DNA from: Nitrososphaerota archaeon | GTDB taxonomy: Archaea > Thermoproteota > Nitrososphaeria > Nitrososphaerales > Gagatemarchaeaceae | Assembly (NCBI GenBank): GCA_029785615.1 | Contig: JAFLZH010000001.1 | Coordinates: 289,044-353,043, forward strand | DNA: 64,000 nt | Reading direction: 5' to 3' | Part shown: positions 41,602 to 52,649 of the stretch, piece after piece | Layout: the number at the start of each line of letters is the position of its first letter | How positions within the stretch are numbered: the stretch's first letter is position 1 | Made by a program: the position numbers and the translations under genes | The notes under the pieces: model-generated | What the model saw: the letters and a program-made list of their open reading frames with translations, nothing else | What the model was told of the DNA's origin: nothing | The model's database searches: none

Positions 41602-43269
41602 TTGATAGACGTCATCCAGGCCCTGGCGGTCATCGGCATCCTGGCTGCCGCCCTGGTCTCCGGTAGCCTCCTCGCCCCCTACGTGGTCAGGGTCCTCACG
41701 GGCGCCCCCACGCGTCTCGACAGGTTCCTGGACCCGGTCGAAAAGAGGGTCTACGGGCTCATCGGAGCCGACCCCACGGTCGCGATGGGTTGGAAGCAGT
41801 ACTTCTTCGCCGCGCTCCTACTCAACCTGGCCCAGATGGCCATAGCCTTCGCGATCCTCGTGGCCCAGGGGGTGCTCCCGCTGAACCCCCAGGGGTTCCC
41901 CGGCCTCCGCTGGGACCTCGCCCTCAATACCGTGGTCTCCTTCGCCACCAACACCAACCTCCAGCACTATGCGGGGGAGGCGACCCTGTCCTATTTCTCC
42001 CAGATGACCGCCATCCAGTTCCTCCAGTTCACCTCCGCCGCGACCGGCGTCTGCGTGATGGCCGCGATGGTGAGAGGTTTCAAGCCCGGCTCAGCCCACA
42101 TGGGGAACTTCTACGTAGACTTCGTGAGGGTGCTCACCCGGATAATCTTGCCGCTTTGCATCTTGGCCGCCCTCGTCCTCGTCGCCCTGGGCGTCCCACA
42201 GACCATAGGGGGGTACGTCGCGGTGAAGACCGTGGAAGGGGCGACCCAGACTCTCCTGGTGGGACCCGTCGCCTCCCTGGTCGCCATAATGCAGATCGGG
42301 ACAAACGGCGGAGGCTACTTCGGCGCCAACTCCGCCTACCCGTTCCAGAACCCCAACCCCGCGACCGACGTGCTGCAGATCTACCTGATGCTCCTGATCC
42401 CTACCACCCTCGTCTTCGTGTTCGGGGAGATGATAGGGAAGAAGAAGGAGACGCGGCCCATCCTGATAGGGAGCTACAGTCTCCTCGCCATCGACCTTGT
42501 CATAGGCTTCCTCGGCTCGATTCCGACGGTGGGACCTGGTATCGAGACTAGGTTCGGGGGATTCTTCTCCACCTTCTGGACCGTCATCACGACGGCGGTC
42601 ACCACCGGCTCGGTGAACGCCTCTCTCTCGGGAATCAATCCGCTCGGTATCCTATCTGCGTTCATGGGGATGCTCATCCAGGCCACCCCCGGCGGCAAGG
42701 GGGTGGGGGTCATGTACATGATAATGTACATCGTGATCACGGTCTTCGTGGTCGGGCTCATGACCGGGCGCACCCCGGAGTACCTGGGGGTGAAGATCAA
42801 CGCCAGGGACGTCAAATTGGTCATGGTCGCCTTCCTGGTCCACCCGATCGCGATTCTGGTGCCGACCATAGCCGCCTACGCCACGAAGGCGGTCGACGCC
42901 ATCCCTGGCTTCACTTCCCTCCCGACCTCGGTGGGATTCACCCAGGTGCTGTACGAGTTCGCGAGCTCGGCCGCCAACAACGGGTCGGACTTCTTCGGCG
43001 CCGCGGCCAACACCCCTTTCTTCAACCTCTCCACCGCGGCGGTGATATTCGTCGGGCGCTACGTCCCCATCGCGATACTCCTGGCGCTGGCAGGCTCGAT
43101 GATAGGCAGGAAGAGGGTCGCAGAGCAGAGCCTCAGGACCGACGGCGCCGCCTTCTCCGTGGTCCTGATAGGGAGCATCCTCCTCCTAGTCGTCCTGGCC
43201 TTTCTGCCTTTCCTCATGCTCGGGCCGCTGTTGACCTACTTCCAAGGCATGGTGAACTTCTTTGGCTAG
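41602..43269 (+). CDS. kdpA: Potassium-transporting ATPase subunit A
   Basis: A 555-residue membrane protein forming the K+ channel-like part of the Kdp pump. The selectivity-filter-like segment QIGTNGGGYFGANSAYPFQNP is unmistakable, with others at FATNTNLQHY and NNGSDFFGAAANTPFFN. The TTG start at 41602 yields the usual N terminus (IQALAVIGILAAALVSGSLLAPYVVRV). It overlaps kdpB by 8 nt. Confidence 0.97.
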   Translation: MIDVIQALAVIGILAAALVSGSLLAPYVVRVLTGAPTRLDRFLDPVEKRVYGLIGADPTVAMGWKQYFFAALLLNLAQMAIAFAILVAQGVLPLNPQGFPGLRWDLALNTVVSFATNTNLQHYAGEATLSYFSQMTAIQFLQFTSAATGVCVMAAMVRGFKPGSAHMGNFYVDFVRVLTRIILPLCILAALVLVALGVPQTIGGYVAVKTVEGATQTLLVGPVASLVAIMQIGTNGGGYFGANSAYPFQNPNPATDVLQIYLMLLIPTTLVFVFGEMIGKKKETRPILIGSYSLLAIDLVIGFLGSIPTVGPGIETRFGGFFSTFWTVITTAVTTGSVNASLSGINPLGILSAFMGMLIQATPGGKGVGVMYMIMYIVITVFVVGLMTGRTPEYLGVKINARDVKLVMVAFLVHPIAILVPTIAAYATKAVDAIPGFTSLPTSVGFTQVLYEFASSAANNGSDFFGAAANTPFFNLSTAAVIFVGRYVPIAILLALAGSMIGRKRVAEQSLRTDGAAFSVVLIGSILLLVVLAFLPFLMLGPLLTYFQGMVNFFG

Positions 43270-45421
43270 GAGGCTCCCGGGCGTCGACCGGATCCTGGGG
43301 AGGGCGAGGCTCGCCCGTCGCCCCTCCGCCCTGACTTCCAAGACCCTGGCCGACTCGGTCCTGCGGCTGAACCCGGTCTCGCTCCTCGCCAACCCAGTGA
43401 TGCTGATCGTGGAGCTGACATTCTTCGTGGTCGCGGCCATGGCGGCGTACCCCTACGCCTTCGTCCCATTCGCCAGTCCCGGGGAGCGGTGGTTCTACGT
43501 GGAAGTGGCTGCCATCCTCCTTGTCACGGTCTGGTTCAGCACCCTCTCGGACTCCCTGGCCGAGCAGCAGGCGAAGAACACGGCGAACAGCCTGAAGCGG
43601 CTGGAGACCGAGGTGCCGGCGAAGAAGGTGGTCACCGAAGGCTGGGAGCGGCAGATAGTCCACACCGAGTCCACCAAACTCCAGAAGGGGGACCTGGTCC
43701 TGCTCGAGAAGGGGGACGTCGTCCCCATGGACGCGGAGGTCCTGGAGGGGATAGCCATGGTGGACGAGTCCCTGGTCACCGGCGAGTCGGCGGCGGTCCG
43801 GAAGGCCCCCGGGGACAGCCTGATCGGGGGGTCGAAGGTGGCCAGCGACACCATGACCGTCAGGGTGGCCGTGAACCCCGGCGAGAGCTACCTCGACCAG
43901 ATGGTCCGCCTCGTCGAGTCCTCCAAGCGCCCCAAGACACCCAACGAGGTCGCCATCACCATGGTCCTCTTCGGCCTTTCCGCAGTCTTCACCATAATCA
44001 TAGCCTCCATCCTCGGGCTCTCGGTCACCCTGGGGCTCAGCGTCGACCTCTCTGTCCTGATCGCGCTCTACGTCTGCCTCCTCCCGACCACCATCGGGGC
44101 CCTGCTCCCGGCCATCGGACTGTCTGGGATCAGCCGCCTCTACGAGAGGAAGGTGGTCGCGAAGTCCGGCCGGGCGATAGAGACCGCCGGGGACACGGAC
44201 GCCATACTGCTGGACAAGACCGGGACCATCACCGTGGGCAACAGGCAGGCGGTGGAGATGATCCCGCTGGGGGGGAAGACAGAGAAGGAGGTGGGTGAGG
44301 CTGCCTTCCTTTCGTCCTGGTTCGACGACACACCCGAAGGGCGCAGCGTGATCAGGCTCGGCCACGAGAAGGGCTACGTCCCCCGGGAACTCAACGCCCT
44401 TACCATGTCCGAGGTCTACGACTTCTCGGCGCAGACGAGGACCAGCGGGGTGAAGCTACACTTCGGAGCCAGCTTCGTCCTCCCCAAGGGGAGCGTCCAG
44501 AGGGTCAGGCGCAAGTTCTACCTCGAGGACGCCAGCGAGCAGGGGATGCACCTATCGGGGGAGGAGACCGAGATTGTGAAGGGGGCCCCCGACTCGTTCC
44601 TGAGGTCGGGGTTCAAGGTCCCCCAGGGGTTCCAGGAGCTGGTGGACAGGGTCGCCTCGGAGGGGGACACGCCGATGGCTGTCGCCCGGGACCACGAAGT
44701 GATAGGGCTGGTCAGGCTCAAGGACGTCCTGAAAACCGGGACCAGGGAGAAGATAGAGGCCGTGCGCTCCATGGGGATCAGGCCGGTCATGATAACCGGG
44801 GACCAGCCCCTGACCGCCAAGAGCATAGCCTCCGAGGTGGGGATCGACGAGTTCGTTGCCCAGGTCAAGCCTGAGGACAAGTACAGCATCGTCCTGAAGG
44901 AGCAGTCTCAGAACCACATCGTAGCGATGATCGGGGACGGGACCAACGACGCCCCGGCCCTGGCTGCGGCTGACGTGGGTCTGGCCATGAACTCCGGCAC
45001 CGAGGCCGCCAAGGAGGCGGCAAACATGGTGGACCTCGAGTCCAACCCCGCCAAGATAATCGACGTGGTGCTGCTGGGGAAGCAGCTCCTCATGACCCGG
45101 GGGGCGGTGACAGCCTTCAGCATCTCCAACGACGTGGCGAAGTACTTCGCCATCCTCCCGGTCATGTTCGCCACCGCCTTCCCCGCCCTCGAGTCATTCA
45201 ACGTCCTGGGGCTCAACCTTCAGACCGCCGTCCTCTCCGCCCTCATCTTCAACGCTGTTATCATACCCATGCTCATCCCTCTGGCAATGCGCGGGGTGAC
45301 CTTCAAGCCGTCGAGCACCATGTCCCTCTTCCTCAGGAACGTCCTGATCTACGGCGTCGGCGGGGTCATCGTGCCGTTCATCGGGATAAAGCTCATCGAC
45401 CTGCTCCTGGGGGTCCTGTAG
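43262..45421 (+). CDS. kdpB: Potassium-transporting ATPase ATP-binding subunit
   Basis: A 719-residue P-type ATPase. The phosphorylation motif is AILLDKTGTITVGNR; the actuator domain has VDESLVTGESAAV; the nucleotide-binding and hinge parts include MAMIGDGTNDAPALAAADVGLAMNSGTEAAKEAANMVDL-type sequence around residue 560-600. It powers K+ uptake at low external potassium. The TTG start at 43262 overlaps the kdpA stop. The C-terminal helices end at 45421, 11 nt before kdpC. Confidence 0.97.
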   Translation: MARRLPGVDRILGRARLARRPSALTSKTLADSVLRLNPVSLLANPVMLIVELTFFVVAAMAAYPYAFVPFASPGERWFYVEVAAILLVTVWFSTLSDSLAEQQAKNTANSLKRLETEVPAKKVVTEGWERQIVHTESTKLQKGDLVLLEKGDVVPMDAEVLEGIAMVDESLVTGESAAVRKAPGDSLIGGSKVASDTMTVRVAVNPGESYLDQMVRLVESSKRPKTPNEVAITMVLFGLSAVFTIIIASILGLSVTLGLSVDLSVLIALYVCLLPTTIGALLPAIGLSGISRLYERKVVAKSGRAIETAGDTDAILLDKTGTITVGNRQAVEMIPLGGKTEKEVGEAAFLSSWFDDTPEGRSVIRLGHEKGYVPRELNALTMSEVYDFSAQTRTSGVKLHFGASFVLPKGSVQRVRRKFYLEDASEQGMHLSGEETEIVKGAPDSFLRSGFKVPQGFQELVDRVASEGDTPMAVARDHEVIGLVRLKDVLKTGTREKIEAVRSMGIRPVMITGDQPLTAKSIASEVGIDEFVAQVKPEDKYSIVLKEQSQNHIVAMIGDGTNDAPALAAADVGLAMNSGTEAAKEAANMVDLESNPAKIIDVVLLGKQLLMTRGAVTAFSISNDVAKYFAILPVMFATAFPALESFNVLGLNLQTAVLSALIFNAVIIPMLIPLAMRGVTFKPSSTMSLFLRNVLIYGVGGVIVPFIGIKLIDLLLGVL

Positions 45422-45432
45422 GAGGCGCGACC

Positions 45433-45903
45433 ATGAGCTCCAAGGTATCCAAGTGGAAGACCTACAGGCCGGTGATCGCCCTTTCCATCCTGTCCATGCT
45501 CGTCTGCGGGCTCGCATACCCTCTTCTGATCACGGGGGTCTCCCAGGCGGCGTTCCCCTATCAGGCAAACGGGAGCCAGGTCCAGTTGGGAGGGAGGGTC
45601 GTCGGGTCCTACTACATCGACAACGGCTTCACCCTCCCGATCTTCTTCCATGGGAGGAACGAGACCAACCCGCTCACTGCGTCCGCTTCTGGGGTCGACC
45701 CTGACATCACGCTCTCGGACGCCCTGTCCCAGGTCCCGAGGATCTCGAACGCCACCGGCATACCGGCGTCCAGCCTCGACGCCCTGGTCAAGGCCCACGA
45801 GCGCTGGACCCTCTGGGTCACCGGGGACCCCTACGTCAACGTCCTGGAACTCAACCTGGCGCTGATCGCTGCCTACCCGTCTTCCTACCCTGGGTACGCC
45901 TAA
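45433..45903 (+). CDS. kdpC: Potassium-transporting ATPase subunit C
   Basis: A 156-residue protein with one N-terminal membrane helix (VIALSILSMLVCGLAYPLLITGVSQAAF) and an extracytoplasmic domain that includes GRVVGSYYIDN, the family-typical NPLTASASGVDPDITLSDALSQVPRIS, and LNLALIAAYPSS near the end. It is shorter than bacterial KdpC by about 30 residues but complete in motif order. The ATG start follows GGAGGCGCG (Shine-Dalgarno). No kdpF or kdpDE is present. Confidence 0.93.
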   Translation: MSSKVSKWKTYRPVIALSILSMLVCGLAYPLLITGVSQAAFPYQANGSQVQLGGRVVGSYYIDNGFTLPIFFHGRNETNPLTASASGVDPDITLSDALSQVPRISNATGIPASSLDALVKAHERWTLWVTGDPYVNVLELNLALIAAYPSSYPGYA

Positions 45904-45907
45904 AATC

Positions 45908-46210
45908 TCAGTTCTTGGTCGGGCGCCTGCGCTTCTCCTCTTCCTTCTTGGCCTTCTTCTCGCGCTCTTCGCGCTTCTGGCGGTCGAACTCCCCCAGAGG
46001 GCCTTCGTGCTCGGTGAAGCCATGGTGCATCTCGAGGGTCCTCTTCACTATCTCTTCTGAGTCCCTGTCCCTCTTGGCCAGCCTCACCGAGATGTTCCGC
46101 CTGTCGATGACTGTCCACTCGAGCCCCTTCTGCTTCTTGAGCTCTTCTATCGCCTGCTCCATGGCGTACTCGTTCCCGAAGAGACCTCTAATCTCCCAAG
46201 TCCCGGCCAT
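45908..46210 (-). CDS. Small protein of unknown function with a basic C-terminal tail
   Basis: A 100-residue protein. The first 70 residues are alpha/beta-like (WEIRGLFGNEYAMEQAIEELKKQKGLEWTVIDRRNISVRLAKRD), and the tail is extremely charged and helical (REEREKKAKKEEEKRRRPTKN), possibly nucleic-acid-binding or a coiled coil. I recognise no family. It is convergent with kdpC and 33 nt downstream of the DUF255 gene on the same strand. Confidence 0.6.
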   Translation of the reverse strand: MAGTWEIRGLFGNEYAMEQAIEELKKQKGLEWTVIDRRNISVRLAKRDRDSEEIVKRTLEMHHGFTEHEGPLGEFDRQKREEREKKAKKEEEKRRRPTKN

Positions 46211-46243
46211 CTGTCTTCCGCCCCCGGAGGGGCGATAAAAGGT

Positions 46244-48262
<2,019 letters not shown>

Positions 48263-48315
48263 TTTCTTCGTGCGGACGCGGCTTCGTCTAATTGAACTTG
48301 TCCATTCAGAAAAAA

Positions 48316-48325
48316 TGTTTAACAC
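48316..48325. promoter_or_regulatory. Shared AT-rich promoter element between the DUF255 and MFS genes
   Basis: tgtttaacac lies between the divergent starts. Read on the plus strand it is 48-57 nt before the MFS TTG; on the minus strand it lies about 54-63 nt before the DUF255 GTG. Both genes would then have short leaders. Confidence 0.35.
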
Positions 48326-48372
48326 GTCTCACGCGGTCGGAACACAAGGCCCGACGGGCCCCGTGAACCAAT

Positions 48373-49833
48373 TTGCAGTACAAGTGGACCGTCCTCACCG
48401 TCACCACCGTAGGCGTGCTGATGTCAGGGATCGACTCCAGGATCATCGTCATCGGCATCCCTGAGGTGGCAGCCGCCCTGGGTGCCGGTGCGGAGCAGGC
48501 CATCTGGTTCACCCAGGCCTACGTCTTCGGGAGCACCGTGGCCCTGCTCTTCATCGGGAGGGTGAGCGACATGATGGGGCGGGTGAAGATCTACACGGCG
48601 GGGTTCCTCATCTTCACCGTGGGGTCCCTCCTGACCAGCGTCTCTCCATCTCCGAACTACGTCATCATCTTCAGGGTGCTGCAGGGGCTCGGATCGGCCG
48701 CCCTGTTCGCCAACAGCGCCGCCATCATCACAGACGCGACCCCCAGCGACCAGCTCGGGCTCTTCCTCGGGATCAACCAGGTCGCCTTCAGGGTCGGGGC
48801 CATGGCCGGCCTGACCCTCAGCGGCCTGATACTCCTTTTCCTGGACTGGCGGGCCCTCTTCTACATCAACGTCCCCATCGGAATCTTCGGGATCCTTTGG
48901 GCCCGCCGCAGGCTCAAGGAGCTCTCCAAGCCAGAGCGGGGGGTCCCCATGGACTGGACCGGGTTCGTCACGTTCACGACGGCCGTGGTCCTGCTCCTGC
49001 TCGCGCTCACCTACGCCACCTATGGGACCTTCCCCCTGGAAGAGCTGGCCGCGCTGCTGGCGGGGACCGCCGTCTTCTTCGCCCTCTTCGTCTATCAGGA
49101 GCGGCGGGTGCCTCACCCGCTCCTGAATCTCGGGCTCCTCAGGATCAGGGAGTTCACGGGGGGCGTCACGGCGCAGATGCTGAACTCTCTGGCCTGGGGG
49201 GCGGTCATACTCCTGCTGAGCCTCTACCTGCAGCTTGTGAAGGGGATGTCCCCTCTCGCCGCAGGCATCGCCATCATCCCCTTCGACCTCGCCTTCCTGG
49301 CCGTGGGCCCCCTAAGCGGGCGGCTCTCGGACAAGTACGGGCACATGCCGTTCACCACCACCGGCATCGCCATCATGAGCGGCTCGCTCCTCCTGTTCTC
49401 CACAACCACCGTGTCGACCCCATACGCGGTGCTGGCCGGATACCTGGTCGTCTTCGGGCTCGGGGTCGGCGTCTTCAGCTCCCCCAACATGAGTTCGATC
49501 ATGGGCTCTGTCCCTCCGGCGGATAGGGGGGTGGCCTCGGGGGTGCGCGCCACTTTCTTCAACGTGGGGTACGTGCTGAGCTTCAACGTCGCCTTGCTCG
49601 TGATGACCGCGGTCCTGCCATACTCGACGATAACGGCGGTCATTTCGTCCACCAACCCCGCCGCCATCGCCGGCGTCGACAAGGCCCTCTTCGCCAGGGG
49701 GCTCGACTACGCCTTCGAGGTCTCCGCGGCCATCAACGCCGTCGCCATCCTCCCCTCGGTGCTCAGGGGGAAGCGGTCCGCCACCTACCAGGAGGGGAAG
49801 GGCGCGCCCACGGGGGGACTCGAGCCCGGGTGA
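48373..49833 (+). CDS. MFS transporter, DHA2-like drug-efflux type
   Basis: A 486-residue membrane protein with 12-14 helices. The TTG start gives LQYKWTVLTVTTVGVLMSGIDSRIIVIGIPEV, matching the opening of the MFS gene at 28521. Motif A is LLFIGRVSDMMGRVKIYTAGF, and the second loop is GPLSGRLSDKYGHMPF. It should export drugs or toxic metabolites using the proton gradient. It is about 100 residues shorter than its paralog, mainly in the C-terminal half. No regulator lies next to it. Confidence 0.9.
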   Translation: MQYKWTVLTVTTVGVLMSGIDSRIIVIGIPEVAAALGAGAEQAIWFTQAYVFGSTVALLFIGRVSDMMGRVKIYTAGFLIFTVGSLLTSVSPSPNYVIIFRVLQGLGSAALFANSAAIITDATPSDQLGLFLGINQVAFRVGAMAGLTLSGLILLFLDWRALFYINVPIGIFGILWARRRLKELSKPERGVPMDWTGFVTFTTAVVLLLLALTYATYGTFPLEELAALLAGTAVFFALFVYQERRVPHPLLNLGLLRIREFTGGVTAQMLNSLAWGAVILLLSLYLQLVKGMSPLAAGIAIIPFDLAFLAVGPLSGRLSDKYGHMPFTTTGIAIMSGSLLLFSTTTVSTPYAVLAGYLVVFGLGVGVFSSPNMSSIMGSVPPADRGVASGVRATFFNVGYVLSFNVALLVMTAVLPYSTITAVISSTNPAAIAGVDKALFARGLDYAFEVSAAINAVAILPSVLRGKRSATYQEGKGAPTGGLEPG

Positions 49834-49870
49834 GCCCCTGACCCGCCTCCCGCCTCCGGCGAGCCGGAAA

Positions 49871-49884
49871 CCTAAATTCAAATA
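49871..49884 (+). promoter_or_regulatory. TATA-like element for aconitase
   Basis: cctaaattcaaata lies 31-44 nt before the ATG at 49915. Confidence 0.4.
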
Positions 49885-49914
49885 GCCGGGGGGAGTCGCG
49901 CCGATTCGATCTCG

Positions 49915-52611
49915 ATGCCGCTAGAAAGCCTCGACCGCCTCCGCGAAAAGTTCGACTCCCCCTATGGCAGGGCGGCTGTGTATGACGTCCTCAGGATGAA
50001 GGAGCTCGGATACGACGTCGAGCATCTCCCTTATTCTATACGCGTCCTGCTTGAAAACGCCGCACGCCACTCGGGGAAGGTCGGCGGTGCGCTGGAGGCC
50101 GCCCACGCGCTGGCGCAGTGGCCGAGGTCAGTCGGGGCGGAGACCCCGTTCATGCCCTATAGGGTCCTCCTCCAGGACTACACCGGGGTCCCCCTGGTTG
50201 TCGACCTGGCGGGGATGCGCGACGCGGCCAGGGCCGCGGGGATCGACCCCAACGCCGTCAACTCGAAGGTGCCGGTGGACCTTGTCATCGACCACTCGAT
50301 CCAGGTGGACGCCTGGGGGAGCGGCTCGGCCTTCTCGGTCAACCTGGAGAAGGAGTACGAGCGGAACGCCGAACGCTACTCACTCCTGAAGTGGGCCCAG
50401 ACCGCCTTCAAGGGGATGAGGGTCTTCCCTCCGGGGAAGGGGATCTGCCACCAGTTCAACCTCGAGTACCTCTCGCAGGTGGTCGCGACCTCTGGAGAAG
50501 GGGACGGGATGGCTGCGCACCCGGACACCCTCGTCGGCACCGACTCGCACACCACCATGGTGAACGGGCTGGGCTGCCTCGGCTGGGGGGTCGGGGGGAT
50601 AGAGGCGGAAGCGGTCATGCTTGGAGAGCCGTACCACATGCCGATACCGAAGGTCTTCGGCGTCAGGCTCACGGGGGCCCTCCGGGAGGGTGTCACCCCC
50701 ACCGACCTGGTGCTCACGGTCACCGAGCGACTCAGGGAGAAGAACGTGGTCGGCGCCTTCGTCGAATACTTCGGGGAAGGGTACGGCCGACTGTCGGTCC
50801 CTGACCGGGCGACCATCGGGAACATGTCCCCGGAGTACGGGGCGACGTCAGGATACTTCCCGATTGACGCCGCAACCATCGCCTATCTGACCGGGACGGC
50901 CCGGCCCAGGAAGCAGGTGGAGTTCGTCTCGAGCTACGCGAAGCGCTACGGTTTCTTCGTCACAGACGTTGAGCCGCGTTACACCGAGGTGATACGCATC
51001 GAGCTCGACAGGATCGAGCCGTCCATCGCGGGTCCACGCAACCCAGAGGAGAGGCACCCCCTGGTCTCTGTCCCGTCGTTCGCCAGGGCGCTCTTCGACC
51101 AGCGGGGCCGCGAACCCAGCGGCGGAGCCGCGTCGTCCGCTCCGTCCAGGGGCCAGGCTACGGTCCAGGTACAGGGCGCCAGCTCCGGGCTCGCCGACGG
51201 CTCTGTGGTGATAGCCGCCATAACGAGCTGCACCAACACCTCGAACCCCACGGTGATGGTCGGGGCCGGCCTGATGGCCAAGCGCGCCGTGGAGGCGGGG
51301 CTGTCCGTGAAGCCATGGGTGAAGCCAAGCCTCGCCCCGGGTTCCACCGTGGTCACCGACTACCTCAACGGCGCGGGGCTGGTCCCCTACCTCGACAAGC
51401 TCGGTTTCTTCCTTGTGGGGTACGGGTGCACAAGCTGCATCGGCAATTCTGGGCCGCTGGCCCCGGAGGTCGAGCGGGCGATCAAGGAGAGGGACGTCTA
51501 CGCCGTCGCCGTCCTGTCGGGGAACAGGAACTTCGAGGGGAGGATCCATCCGCTGGCGAAGGGGTCCTTCCTCATGTCCCCCATGCTGGTGGTCGCATAC
51601 GCCCTCGCGGGGAGGATCGACATCGACTTCTCGTCGACTCCCCTCGGTACCGGAAAGGACGGACGCCCCGTCTTCCTGAGGGACCTCTGGCCCTCCATGA
51701 GCGAGGTCAAGGGCACCGTCGAGAAATGCCTCGAGCCCGGCCTCTACGCGAGGCGCTACGCGGACGCCATGGAGGGGGATGAGAGGTGGGAGGAGCTCGG
51801 GTCGTCGTCGGGGGACGTCTACGGCTGGGACGCCGGTTCGACTTACATCAGGCAGCCTCCGTGGCTTCAGCCCGGCCAGTCTGTCTCGGCGAAGCACGAC
51901 GTCAAGGGTGCGAGGGTCCTGGCGGTGTTCGAAGACAAGGTGACCACCGACCACATCTCCCCCGCCGGCACAATCCCGGTAGACAGCCCAGCCGGCGCCT
52001 ACCTCACGGAGCGCGGGGTAGACCTTCTCATGATGTCGACCTACGGTAGCAGGAGGGGGAACCACGAGGTCCTCGTCCGGGGCGCCTTCAGCAACATCAG
52101 GCTCCACAATGCCCTGGCGAAAGGGAAGGAGGGCGGCTACACGTCCCACCTGCCAGACGGGGAGGTGATGAGCATCTTCGACGCGGCCGCGAAGTACGCC
52201 GAGGAGAAGACCCCGCTCGTTGTCCTTGCGGGGAAGCAGTACGGGGCCGGGAGCTCACGGGACTGGGCGGCCAAGGCTCCGAAGCTGTTGGGCGTCAGGG
52301 CGGTCATCGCGGAGAGCTTTGAGCGGATCCACCGGAGCAACCTGGTCGCCATGGGCGTCATCCCCCTCCAGTTCAAGGACGGGGAGGGGGTCAGGCAGCT
52401 CGGGCTCACCGGCGAGGAGACCATAGACATCGTCGGCGTCGAGGGGATGGAATCCCCCAAGGCCACGGTCGAGGTGACCGCCAAGGGGCCGGCGGGGGAG
52501 AAGAGGTTCAGGGCCCTGGTCAGGGTGGACAACGCGATAGAGATGGAGTACCTTCGGTCTGGCGGCGTCCTCCCATACGTCTTCGGGCGTCTCCCCAAAT
52601 CCGTACATTGA
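49915..52611 (+). CDS. acnA: Aconitate hydratase (AcnA type)
   Basis: An 898-residue protein that interconverts citrate and isocitrate in the TCA cycle. The 4Fe-4S ligands are in AAITSCTNTSNP and in GYGCTSCIGNSGPL. Other motifs: HQFNLEYLSQVV, GTDSHTTMVNGLGCLGWGVGGIEAE, the swivel domain DKVTTDHISPAGTI, YGSRRGNHEVLVRGAFSNIRL and the active-site arginine region GAGSSRDWAAKAPKLLGVRAVIAESFERIHRSNL. Length and order are those of AcnA/IRP1-type enzymes. The ATG start is clear. It sits upstream of ilvE with its own promoter. Confidence 0.97.
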   Translation: MPLESLDRLREKFDSPYGRAAVYDVLRMKELGYDVEHLPYSIRVLLENAARHSGKVGGALEAAHALAQWPRSVGAETPFMPYRVLLQDYTGVPLVVDLAGMRDAARAAGIDPNAVNSKVPVDLVIDHSIQVDAWGSGSAFSVNLEKEYERNAERYSLLKWAQTAFKGMRVFPPGKGICHQFNLEYLSQVVATSGEGDGMAAHPDTLVGTDSHTTMVNGLGCLGWGVGGIEAEAVMLGEPYHMPIPKVFGVRLTGALREGVTPTDLVLTVTERLREKNVVGAFVEYFGEGYGRLSVPDRATIGNMSPEYGATSGYFPIDAATIAYLTGTARPRKQVEFVSSYAKRYGFFVTDVEPRYTEVIRIELDRIEPSIAGPRNPEERHPLVSVPSFARALFDQRGREPSGGAASSAPSRGQATVQVQGASSGLADGSVVIAAITSCTNTSNPTVMVGAGLMAKRAVEAGLSVKPWVKPSLAPGSTVVTDYLNGAGLVPYLDKLGFFLVGYGCTSCIGNSGPLAPEVERAIKERDVYAVAVLSGNRNFEGRIHPLAKGSFLMSPMLVVAYALAGRIDIDFSSTPLGTGKDGRPVFLRDLWPSMSEVKGTVEKCLEPGLYARRYADAMEGDERWEELGSSSGDVYGWDAGSTYIRQPPWLQPGQSVSAKHDVKGARVLAVFEDKVTTDHISPAGTIPVDSPAGAYLTERGVDLLMMSTYGSRRGNHEVLVRGAFSNIRLHNALAKGKEGGYTSHLPDGEVMSIFDAAAKYAEEKTPLVVLAGKQYGAGSSRDWAAKAPKLLGVRAVIAESFERIHRSNLVAMGVIPLQFKDGEGVRQLGLTGEETIDIVGVEGMESPKATVEVTAKGPAGEKRFRALVRVDNAIEMEYLRSGGVLPYVFGRLPKSVH

Positions 52612-52617
52612 CAAAAT

Positions 52618-52627
52618 CGTTTTAACG
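52618..52627 (+). promoter_or_regulatory. TATA-like element for the branched-chain aminotransferase
   Basis: tcgttttaac lies 23-32 nt before the ATG at 52650, pointing to a leaderless transcript. Confidence 0.45.
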
Positions 52628-52649
52628 TCCCCGGGGCGGTCGTCTCCCA

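Noticed and set aside
50848-52149. 433-residue minus-strand ORF opposite aconitase
   Set aside because: Shadow of acnA; sequence is biased towards Asp, Arg, Gly and Val with no motif.
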